NCBI GenBank assembly: GCA_016235595.1
Contig: JACRJX010000043.1
Coordinates: 1-64,000, forward strand
Origin: Verrucomicrobiota bacterium
GTDB taxonomy: Bacteria > Verrucomicrobiota > Verrucomicrobiia > CAIQCK01
Direction: 5' to 3'
Length of the DNA: 64,000 nt
The translations under genes and the position numbers were made by a program. Shown piece after piece: positions 44,956 through 52,420 of this stretch (within the stretch, counting starts at the first letter, position 1; every line of letters begins with the position of its first letter). Below the pieces are notes generated by a model. That model ran no database searches. It was not told the origin of the DNA and saw nothing but the letters and a program-made list of their open reading frames with translations.

Positions 44956-46137
44956 ATGACGACTGTCAAGCGACTGCCCATGCGCCGCCGTTCAGCGCAA
45001 CCTTTGGTGGCGCTGGCGTTTTCGCTGGCTCTTCCGCACCTCGCCCGCGTGCTGCGAGGCATTCTGAAATACGCCCGCCAGCACACGCGGTGGCGATTTG
45101 CGACTTCCGAAAGGAGTTACTGTCATCTCGCCGAGCTTGCGGGTTGGGATGGGGATGGAGTGATCGGGTTGGTGGTCAACAGCCGCGACATCACCGTCGC
45201 CAATACTCTCAATTGCCCCGTCGTCAACTGCTCCGGGTCGCTCGCCGCGGTCAACCTGCCGCGCGTGCGCCCGGATTATTTTGCGGCAGGGACTTTGGCT
45301 GCGGAACATCTGCTCGACCGCTGCTTCCGGCGTTTCGCCTTTTACGGCATCCAGGACCTTTTCTACTCGCAGCAGCTCAAAGCGGGTTTTGTCGAACGGC
45401 TGAGCGCCCTTGGCTTTCCCGTATCGGTGCTCGAAACCGCGATGACGGCACACCGGGGCCAGCCTTGGCGGGCGCGGCGCGAAAGGCTGGAGAAGTGGCT
45501 TCAGCAGCTTCAGACGCCGGTGGGGCTGTTTTGCGCGGAGGACATGCGCGCGGCGGCGGTCATTGAGGCGTGTCATTGGGTCGGTTTGCGCGTGCCTCAC
45601 GACGTGGCGGTGATCGGGTATGACAACGACGAAACCATTTGCGAGTTGTGTGATCCGCCGTTGACGAGCATTGACCGGCGCGACGAAGAGGTGGGTTTTG
45701 CGGCAGCGCGGTTGCTGGACGCTTTGATGGCCGGCCGCGAGAAATTGCCGGTTAGGGAAGTGGTGGTGGCGCCGGGACCGGTGCACTGGCGCGCTTCGAC
45801 CAGCGCGGTGAGCGTGGAACATCCTGTGCTGCGCAAGGCGGTCGGGTTCATGCATCAGCACTATGCGCGCGGTGTCGGGTTGGAGGAGGTGGCCGCGCAT
45901 TGCGGGTGCTCGCGCCGCTGGCTCGAACTTCGCGCGCGCGGCGTGCTTCCCGGGACGCTGCTGGATTATTTGAACGATCTGCGAGTGCGCAAAGCCCGGG
46001 TGCTGTTGGCGGCGGGCGGTGATTTGCTGCTGAAGGACGTGGCATGGGAGTGTGGGTTTTCCAGCGCGAAACACCTGATGGCGGTGTTGCGGCGTCATGG
46101 CGTCGCGAAGCGGAGGACCGCGCGAGTGCGATCCTGA
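44956..46137 (+). CDS. XylR-type regulator (LacI-like sensor plus AraC DNA-binding domain)
   Basis: A 393-residue regulator with the XylR architecture: an N-terminal LacI/periplasmic-binding-like sensor (VALAFSLALPHLARVLRGILKYAR, VAVIGYDNDETICELCDPPLTSIDR) and a C-terminal AraC domain (GVGLEEVAAHCGCSRRWLELR, DVAWECGFSSAKHLMAVLRRHG). AGGAAG precedes the ATG at 44956, which lies ten bases after the glycosidase-like gene. Such proteins activate on sugar binding and contact paired direct repeats; a matching repeat lies just downstream at 46165-46192. Confidence 0.92.
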   Translation: MTTVKRLPMRRRSAQPLVALAFSLALPHLARVLRGILKYARQHTRWRFATSERSYCHLAELAGWDGDGVIGLVVNSRDITVANTLNCPVVNCSGSLAAVNLPRVRPDYFAAGTLAAEHLLDRCFRRFAFYGIQDLFYSQQLKAGFVERLSALGFPVSVLETAMTAHRGQPWRARRERLEKWLQQLQTPVGLFCAEDMRAAAVIEACHWVGLRVPHDVAVIGYDNDETICELCDPPLTSIDRRDEEVGFAAARLLDALMAGREKLPVREVVVAPGPVHWRASTSAVSVEHPVLRKAVGFMHQHYARGVGLEEVAAHCGCSRRWLELRARGVLPGTLLDYLNDLRVRKARVLLAAGGDLLLKDVAWECGFSSAKHLMAVLRRHGVAKRRTARVRS

Positions 46138-46164
46138 GGACTGCGCCACCACGGCCCGCGTGTG

Positions 46165-46192
46165 TTCGCAAATGCAGTAGTGATTTCGCAAA
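46165..46192. promoter_or_regulatory. TTCGCAAA direct repeat, candidate XylR-type operator
   Basis: TTCGCAAA occurs at 46165-46172 and 46185-46192, a 20-base period that places both on one face of the helix. The similarity extends to flanking bases (TG before, CAGT after). It lies between the XylR-type regulator and the UroD-family gene at 46257, where an AraC-type DNA-binding domain would be expected to act. Confidence 0.5.
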
Positions 46193-46256
46193 ACAGTCGT
46201 TGGCAGGTGGCGAACGGGGCTTATGATGGCTGCTCGACACAAGGAACGAGACCATC

Positions 46257-47252
46257 ATGGACCGTCGAGAAATAGTTCGCCGCGCGGTTGAATTCGACCG
46301 CCCGCCCCGGCTGCCGTTCTGGCAACACTGGAACCACAAAATGCCGGAGTTCCCCGACGATGTCTGCAATATATGGGAGATGGACCGCGCCGAGGCGGGC
46401 TGGTTCTTCGACAAGGCAACGATGGATGACTGGAGTTGCGGCTGGAGCGCCACTGATCTCGCAAACATCGGCCAAGTGAAAGACTGTCCGTTGGAATCCT
46501 GGTCGGCACTCGACCATTATCGCCCGCCGAATCCGCGCAATCCATTTTATTACGACCGGCTCGGCCCGCTGCTCGATGCCGCCGCGGACCGTTACGTGGC
46601 CGTGACCGCGCACAGTCTGCTGTTCTCGCGCTTGCACAAGCTCCGTGGCTTTACGGCAACGATGGAGGATTTCTATCTGGAACCCGAGCGGGTGCGCCGC
46701 GTGCTGGACATGATCGTTGATTTCAAGGTCCAGCAATGCTTCGAACTGAAACGCCGCTTCGGCGACCGGATCCACGGGCTGTTCGTGACGGACGATTGGG
46801 GGACGCAGGCCGGCCCGTTCATCGGGCGGAATCTCTTCGACGAGTTCTTTGCGCCACGCTACCGGATCATCTTCAACGCAATCCATGACTGCGGCTGGCA
46901 CGTGATTCTGCACAGTTGCGGACGAGTCAACGCGCTGGTGCCGTCGTTCCTCGCCTTGGGCGCGGATGTGCTCAACATGCAGCAATCGCGCAGCTACGGC
47001 CTCGTCGAGTTCGGCGAGCAATTCAAAGGCAAGGTCTGTTTCCTGGCGACGGTGGACATCCAGTCCACCCTGCCGCGCGGGGTTGAATCCGAAATCCGCG
47101 AAGAAGCCCGCCTGCTGGCGCGGCATTGGCGCACCGCCGAGGGCGGACTGGTCGTGTTCGATTACGGCGCTTGGGAAGCGGTCGGTGTCGCCCCGGAAGC
47201 CCCGCGCATCATGTTTGACGAGTTCGCAAGACTTCAGGCAGACAGCGTATAA
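46257..47252 (+). CDS. Uroporphyrinogen decarboxylase (URO-D) family protein
   Basis: A 331-residue barrel of the URO-D family. FVTDDWGTQAGPFIGRNLFDEFFAPRYR and ILHSCGRVNALVPSFLALGADVLNMQQSR match the central family regions, as in corrinoid or cobamide-dependent methyltransferase relatives rather than HemE (which has a different N-terminal RF/PxWxMRQ signature, not present). In this bacterial group such genes often sit in sugar clusters. It is preceded by the direct repeat and followed by a Tat Gfo gene after 30 bases. Substrate unknown. Confidence 0.85.
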   Translation: MDRREIVRRAVEFDRPPRLPFWQHWNHKMPEFPDDVCNIWEMDRAEAGWFFDKATMDDWSCGWSATDLANIGQVKDCPLESWSALDHYRPPNPRNPFYYDRLGPLLDAAADRYVAVTAHSLLFSRLHKLRGFTATMEDFYLEPERVRRVLDMIVDFKVQQCFELKRRFGDRIHGLFVTDDWGTQAGPFIGRNLFDEFFAPRYRIIFNAIHDCGWHVILHSCGRVNALVPSFLALGADVLNMQQSRSYGLVEFGEQFKGKVCFLATVDIQSTLPRGVESEIREEARLLARHWRTAEGGLVVFDYGAWEAVGVAPEAPRIMFDEFARLQADSV

Positions 47253-47282
47253 TAAAGCGTCCCGACAACCAGAGGAGAAGAC

Positions 47283-48683
47283 ATGAATCCATCCCGTCGT
47301 CAGTTCATTCAACGTGCGCTGGCCGGTACCGGCGTGCTGGCGTTTCCGAACATCATCCCCGCGCGCGTGCTCGGCGCCGACGCGCCGAGCAAGAAGGTCA
47401 ACATCCTCCAAATCGGCTGCGGCCGCATCGCTCGGACCCTGGACCTGCCGGGTTTCTTGAAACACGACGCGGCCCGAGTGGTGGCGGTGTGCGATCTCGA
47501 CTCCATTCGTCTCGCTGACACCAAGCGATACGTCGAGGCATTTTATGCCAAGAAGAACGTCTCCCTTACGGTCGCAACCAGCGGCGACTACCGCGAGGCG
47601 CTCCAACGGAAAGACGTGGACGCGGTGTCCATCAGCACGCCCGACCACTGGCACGCGCAGCCGGTTGTCGAAGCGTTGCTCGCGGGCAAAGATATCTACG
47701 TCCAAAAGCCGCTCACCATGACGCACGCCGAAGGGCGCGCCGTCAGCGACCTTTTCCGCCGCCATCCGCAGATGTTCCAGGTTGGGAGTCAGCGGCGGTC
47801 GAGCAGCGGTTTCCGGCAGGCTTGCGAGGTCGTCCGCAACGGCCGCATCGGCAAACTCCACACCGTGAAGGTTGGCCTCCCCACCGATCCCTCCGGCGGT
47901 GACCCGAAGGAGATGCCGGTGCCGACCAACCTCAACTACGCGATGTGGCTCGGTCCGACGCCGCTCGTGCCCTATTGCGAAGACCGCGTCCATTCGCAGA
48001 ATCCCGACCCCAAGAAACGCTTCGGTGACCGGCCCGGCTGGTTGCGGATTGAAGACTACTGCTTGGGCATGATCACCGGCCACGGCGCGCATTATGTGGA
48101 CATCGCGCAATGGGGCATGGGCACCGAGCTGACCGGTCCCGTCGAAATCGAGGGCCGCGCCGAATTCCCTACGCAGGGGCTTTGGAACGTCCACGGCGCG
48201 TATCATGTCGAGGCGAAATACGCCAATGGCATCACGCTGATCATAGACAACACGCTGCCCAGCGGCGTCCGCTTCGAAGGCTCCGACGGCTGGGTTTGGG
48301 TTACAGGCAGCGCGCAGAAGGTAACCGCCAGCGATCCCGCAGCGCGGAAGAGCAAAAGCAAGCCGCTCGACGCAAGCAATCCCGACATTCTCACAACGCC
48401 GCTCGGCCCGAAAGACATCCGCTTGCACGCCAGCCCGAAGGACGACCATCACCTCGATTGGCTCACCAGCGTGCTCACGCGCCAGCCCGCCGCGACGACG
48501 CCCGAACAAGCGCATCGTTCCACCAGTGTGTGCATCGTGTCGTGGATCGCCATGAAACTGGGGCGCAAATTGCGCTGGGATCCGCAGGCCGAGCGATTCA
48601 TCGGCGACGATGCCGCCAACGCCCTGCTCACGCGCGCCGAACGCGCTCCTTACGGAGCCTTGTCCTTTCTGAAGAAAGTCTGA
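47283..48683 (+). CDS. Tat-exported Gfo/Idh/MocA oxidoreductase
   Basis: A 466-residue protein with a twin-arginine signal (SRRQFIQRALAGTGVLAF). The Rossmann motif IGCGRIART is followed by VAVCDLD, TPDHWHAQPV and IYVQKP, where Gln replaces the Glu of EKP but Lys remains. YVDIAQWGMG and the C-terminal LRWDPQAERF match the family. AGAGGAGA precedes the ATG. It follows the URO-D gene by 30 bases; behind it lies a fragment of another gene's 3' end. Confidence 0.9.
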   Translation: MNPSRRQFIQRALAGTGVLAFPNIIPARVLGADAPSKKVNILQIGCGRIARTLDLPGFLKHDAARVVAVCDLDSIRLADTKRYVEAFYAKKNVSLTVATSGDYREALQRKDVDAVSISTPDHWHAQPVVEALLAGKDIYVQKPLTMTHAEGRAVSDLFRRHPQMFQVGSQRRSSSGFRQACEVVRNGRIGKLHTVKVGLPTDPSGGDPKEMPVPTNLNYAMWLGPTPLVPYCEDRVHSQNPDPKKRFGDRPGWLRIEDYCLGMITGHGAHYVDIAQWGMGTELTGPVEIEGRAEFPTQGLWNVHGAYHVEAKYANGITLIIDNTLPSGVRFEGSDGWVWVTGSAQKVTASDPAARKSKSKPLDASNPDILTTPLGPKDIRLHASPKDDHHLDWLTSVLTRQPAATTPEQAHRSTSVCIVSWIAMKLGRKLRWDPQAERFIGDDAANALLTRAERAPYGALSFLKKV

Positions 48684-48697
48684 TATTCAGTGGCAGG

Positions 48698-48778
48698 TTC
48701 GCTTGCGAGTCGCTCGCCGGACTCAACCCGCGCGCCCATGTTTCGGTGATTGCTCGCGGAGAATTGATTGGAAAATAG
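48698..48778 (+). pseudogene. Orphan 3' fragment of the 42132 gene
   Basis: These 27 codons (including the stop) resemble the end of the 42132 gene (44865-44945): AGLNPRAHVSVIARGELIGK here against AGLNPRAHVSVISHGELVGK there. The DNA contains an exact 29-base match and the likeness continues past the stop (taggaa...ccgatga) to the start codon of the next gene, as at 44945-44958. No start codon is present. It is a remnant of duplication or recombination behind the Gfo gene. Confidence 0.85.
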
Positions 48779-48790
48779 GAATCGCGCCCG

Positions 48791-50908
48791 ATGAAAAATC
48801 CTGCTGCACGACGGTTCGTTGGATTTCTGTTCGTCTGGATCGTCGCAGCTTGCGCCGTGGCGCTCGCCGAAACACCGCGCAACCTCCGTTGCGAGTGGCA
48901 GATCAACTCTGACGCTGTCCATGATCCGTGCCCGGAGTTCTACTGGGAATGCGCGTCGCAAAGCGCATATCGCCTGGCGGTGGCCACGGCGCCAGGTGCT
49001 TTCGCCGCGCCACTGTGGGAGGTTACGCGAACCAGCAAGCTGCCGATCATCGAATACGCGGGGCCGCCGTTGAGTAACGGCGCGACGTATTTCTGGAAGG
49101 TCTGGGTGAAGGATAAGGATGGACGGCCGCTCGGCGAGCCGCCGGCGCAGCGGTTCACTTTCGCGCGCCGTCCCATGCCACACGTTCTGCCAACGGCGCG
49201 CACGTTTGTGAACTTTGCCGGCAACGCCGCGTGGGCGAAGGACAAGATTGACATGTGTTTCCGCAAGGAAGCCAAGCAGGGCCGCGCCGACATCCTCGCG
49301 ACCCAGTACGCGCTCATTTGCACGATGGTCGTGCCCTCGAAGAAGGCCGACGACCTGCGGCGGTTTTGCGAGAAGCACGGGCATGACTTCGAATCCTGCT
49401 TTTGTCATTTCGCGCGGGACACCGAGGTGACGCTCCATGTCGGCGCGGAGCTGGCAAAAAATCCGCGCGAGAAGCGGCTCTGTCCCGGTTGGGATACGCG
49501 CAACGACCGCAACGGGGACGGCCACGTGGACGACATCGAATTTCGCAACCTCTCCAACCCCAACGCCACTGCGCGCGAGCGTCGTGCAGCGCGCATCCCG
49601 ATTTATTTCTGGGGGCCGCCGCGCGACGACTACGTGGTGAACGTCGGCAACCCCGGCTATCAGGAATTTATGGCGAAAGTCCACGCGCCGGAAGTGGCTG
49701 AGGGGTTCGACGGCATTTACTTCGATACAGTGCCGACCGATGTGGCGTCTGCGGGCCGGCGAAATCCCGTCGTCGAATATCCGCGCCCGCCTGACGATCC
49801 GGACCAATGGATGCACGACGTCCAGATGTTATTGGCGCGCATCAAGATCGCCATGCCCGGCAAAATCATCACCGCGAACGGCTGGCACGCGGACCCGATG
49901 GTGATCGAGGGTTTCCAATCGGAGAACTGGTTGAACATCACGGCCTCACGCGAACGCTGGCAGGCCGTGGTTGACACCGCGCGTGCTTGCGACCGTCGCG
50001 GAAAGGTCCAGATGATCCAATACAATCCGATCTACGACGAGAAGCTGGCGGAATTTGGACAGAAGGTCGAAGGCGTCAGCCGCGAGCGTGACCAGCTGTA
50101 CGGCCTGGCCTCGTACCTCATGGCTCACGGTGACTTTACCTACTTCGGCTTCGGCTCGCATCCCTACGCGCGCGTCACGGACCTGTGGTTCAACGCCATC
50201 GCCGCCGACCTCGGCCAGCCCGTGGGCGAATTCCGCCTGCTCAGCGAAACCGAGCACTCCACAGTGAAGGATGCGACAAATCTGCTGAAAAACGGCGGCT
50301 TCGAAAACGACGGCGATTGGCGGCTCGTCAAGCCAGTCGAACGCGATGACAATGTCAAACACGGTGGCAGGTTCAGCGTGCGGATCACGAGTGAGTCCAC
50401 ACAGATCAACAACATCAACCTGCAACATGTGACGCTAAAACCGCGGACCCCCTACACGCTCACGGCCTGGGTCAAGACCGATAACGTGCGCGGCTCGCCC
50501 GGCGCGCAGGTGTATCCATATGAGTTCAGTGGCGCCATCGGGATGGGGCAACCCATCACGGTCGTCGGCACGACCGGTTGGAAACGATACCGGCATGTAT
50601 TCACCACCGGTGACGATGGCGATGGCCGCATCAACTTCCGCATGTTTGGTGCGACAGGCACGGTGTGGTTCGACGACATCGAACTGCTCCAGGGTGCGAT
50701 TCATACTGACACCATCTTCGCGCGCGAGTTCACGAAAGCTCTCGTGCTCGTCAAACCCCACGGCGGCGGCAGCTACGGGGACGAAACTGCCTCGCCCGTC
50801 AAATTACCCGCCGCGCTCCGTCTGCTCCGCGCTGACGGCACGCTCGGCGAACCGGTGACCAAGGTCATGCTCCGCAGCGGCGAGGCTGCTATTCTGGTGA
50901 AGCCATGA
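48791..50908 (+). CDS. Secreted multidomain glycosidase-like protein
   Basis: A 705-residue protein with a signal peptide (FLFVWIVAACAVALA). Residues ~35-120 resemble a fibronectin III-like domain (FYWECASQSAYRLAVA, GATYFWKVWVKDKDG). Residues ~130-480 look like a glycosidase barrel: DGIYFDTVPTD with acidic strand end, ITANGWHADP, EGFQSENWL. Residues ~490-640 form a carbohydrate-binding jelly roll (NLLKNGGFENDGDW, TGWKRYRHVFTTG, GTVWFDDIELL). AGGAA precedes the ATG. No characterised family recognised; likely acts on extracellular polysaccharide. Confidence 0.78.
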   Translation: MKNPAARRFVGFLFVWIVAACAVALAETPRNLRCEWQINSDAVHDPCPEFYWECASQSAYRLAVATAPGAFAAPLWEVTRTSKLPIIEYAGPPLSNGATYFWKVWVKDKDGRPLGEPPAQRFTFARRPMPHVLPTARTFVNFAGNAAWAKDKIDMCFRKEAKQGRADILATQYALICTMVVPSKKADDLRRFCEKHGHDFESCFCHFARDTEVTLHVGAELAKNPREKRLCPGWDTRNDRNGDGHVDDIEFRNLSNPNATARERRAARIPIYFWGPPRDDYVVNVGNPGYQEFMAKVHAPEVAEGFDGIYFDTVPTDVASAGRRNPVVEYPRPPDDPDQWMHDVQMLLARIKIAMPGKIITANGWHADPMVIEGFQSENWLNITASRERWQAVVDTARACDRRGKVQMIQYNPIYDEKLAEFGQKVEGVSRERDQLYGLASYLMAHGDFTYFGFGSHPYARVTDLWFNAIAADLGQPVGEFRLLSETEHSTVKDATNLLKNGGFENDGDWRLVKPVERDDNVKHGGRFSVRITSESTQINNINLQHVTLKPRTPYTLTAWVKTDNVRGSPGAQVYPYEFSGAIGMGQPITVVGTTGWKRYRHVFTTGDDGDGRINFRMFGATGTVWFDDIELLQGAIHTDTIFAREFTKALVLVKPHGGGSYGDETASPVKLPAALRLLRADGTLGEPVTKVMLRSGEAAILVKP

Positions 50909-51078
50909 ATGGGGTGGTCGAAGCTTCCAGTTCAACAAGTTCGCGGTCATAATCCCATGCCGATGAAAAACAGTGTTCTCCTGTTGTGTGGCGCGCGGCT
51001 GCGTTCCGTCGTCGCAAGCTTGAACGGCGGGCGCTGCGTGAACCTCTACTTCAACTGAAAACAAAGAGCAGACGATCC

Positions 51079-52170
51079 ATGAAAGAATACCGTTTATCCC
51101 GCAGGACGTTCATTGGACAACTGCCGCTGGCTGTCGGTGCGTTTTCGTTGGCTGCGCGGCCTTCCCTGGCCGCCGAGCGCGGCGTTTTGAACGTTGGTTT
51201 CATCGGCCTCAAAGGTCATCAGGGCACGGTTATGTCGGCCTTGAAAGAAGCAGGTTGCCGCGCCGCCATGGTGTGCGACGACGATCGCACCATGCTCAAC
51301 CGGGCGAAGAAGTGGCCGACTGCCGACGCTGACACGAAGTTCCACACCGACTGGCGCGCCGCACTCGACGATGGAAAGCTGGACATCGTGTGCGAGGCGG
51401 GTATGGACAGTTCGCGCGCGACGATTCTCAAGGCGTGCGCCGAGCGCGGCATTCACGTGATCAGTGAGAAGCCGCTGGCGTTTACGCTGGACGAACTGGC
51501 CGGGCTGAAGAGCGCCGTCGCCAGGGCGCGCACTCATCTCTCCATGTTGCTGACGATGCGTTTCGAACCGGCCTACAGGGTGATTCGCGAGCAAATCGCC
51601 GCCGGCGCCATTGGCAAAGTCTGCCAGGCGGCGATGCAGAAATCCTACAAGCTCGGCAATCGGCCCGAATGGCTGCGAAACCATAGCACGTTCAGCGGCA
51701 TCATCCCCTACATTGGCATTCACGCGCTCGACCTGATTCGTTGGACGACGGGATGCGAGTTCACATCGGCGATGGGTTTCCAGGGGAACACCGGCCATCC
51801 CGACCTGCGTGACATGGAGGACAACGCGAGCATCGCTCTCCAGCTCGCCAACGGCGGTTCTGCGGCCGTGCGGCTCGATTATTGCCGGCCCGCCACCGCG
51901 CCAACGCACGGCGACGACCGTCTGCGCGTTGCCGGCAGCAAGGGGGTCATCGAGTCCTCCGAGGCTGGCAAAAAAGTCACGCTGATCACCGAAACAGAGC
52001 CTCCGCGCGAACTGCCGCTGCCGCCGCCCGGGAAGCAGTTCCTGAATTACGTCCGTTCCATCCAGGGCCAGGAACGTTGCGTCGTACCCGCTGAGGATTG
52101 CTTCCGCATCACGGAGGTCGTGCTCAAGATTCGCGACGCCGCAAAACGCGGCGAGCCGGTGAAATTGTGA
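51079..52170 (+). CDS. Tat-exported Gfo/Idh/MocA oxidoreductase
   Basis: A 363-residue protein with a twin-arginine signal (SRRTFIGQLPLAVGAF). The Rossmann region is VGFIGLKGHQG, and the catalytic motif SEKPL keeps both Glu and Lys. HALDLIRWTTG supplies the family His-Asp pair. An upstream in-frame extension to 50986 has no signal character and is rejected. The ribosome site is weak. It follows the glycosidase-like gene by 170 bases, in which no gene is seen. Confidence 0.9.
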   Translation: MKEYRLSRRTFIGQLPLAVGAFSLAARPSLAAERGVLNVGFIGLKGHQGTVMSALKEAGCRAAMVCDDDRTMLNRAKKWPTADADTKFHTDWRAALDDGKLDIVCEAGMDSSRATILKACAERGIHVISEKPLAFTLDELAGLKSAVARARTHLSMLLTMRFEPAYRVIREQIAAGAIGKVCQAAMQKSYKLGNRPEWLRNHSTFSGIIPYIGIHALDLIRWTTGCEFTSAMGFQGNTGHPDLRDMEDNASIALQLANGGSAAVRLDYCRPATAPTHGDDRLRVAGSKGVIESSEAGKKVTLITETEPPRELPLPPPGKQFLNYVRSIQGQERCVVPAEDCFRITEVVLKIRDAAKRGEPVKL

Positions 52171-52296
52171 TGGGCGCGGTAGGTCGCGCGAATCACGCTG
52201 CGACGGTTTATTCCACTTCCTTTGTTACGATTTGGAGAATTCGTTGCTCGCGCCGTTCTCGCGCCCGGTCAGAATGGCTTTCGTCAAACGGTGGCA

Positions 52297-52420
52297 TGAG
52301 ACTCCAGTGCCAGCTTTTGAGACCGCCAGCCAGTAGTCAGAACACAACGCACGCGCTAGACTATCGCACCATGAAGACGATCCGCGGCTGTTTCCTCGTC
52401 GCGGCGGGCGTGCTGCTGAC
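52297..52420 (+). repeat. Promoter-leader-signal-peptide repeat, copy A
   Basis: About 120 bases here match 56960-57085: the upstream tract (GTGCCAGCTTTTGAGACCG), the -35/-10 pair, the start codon and the first ~12 signal-peptide codons of two ceramidase-like genes. Beyond the signal peptide the two proteins diverge strongly. The block appears to have been copied as a unit. Confidence 0.75.
52334..52362 (+). promoter_or_regulatory. Putative leaderless promoter of the 52371 gene
   Basis: TAGTCA (52334-52339, four of six to TTGACA), a 17-base spacer and TAGACT (52357-52362) lie eight bases before the ATG. No ribosome site lies between. The arrangement is repeated at 57034 and, less exactly, at 42132, predicting transcription start at the ATG. 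Confidence 0.55.

Noticed and set aside
46221..48515. 764-codon open frame on the minus strand
   Set aside because: Covers the antisense of the URO-D and Gfo genes, which carry clear family motifs on the plus strand.
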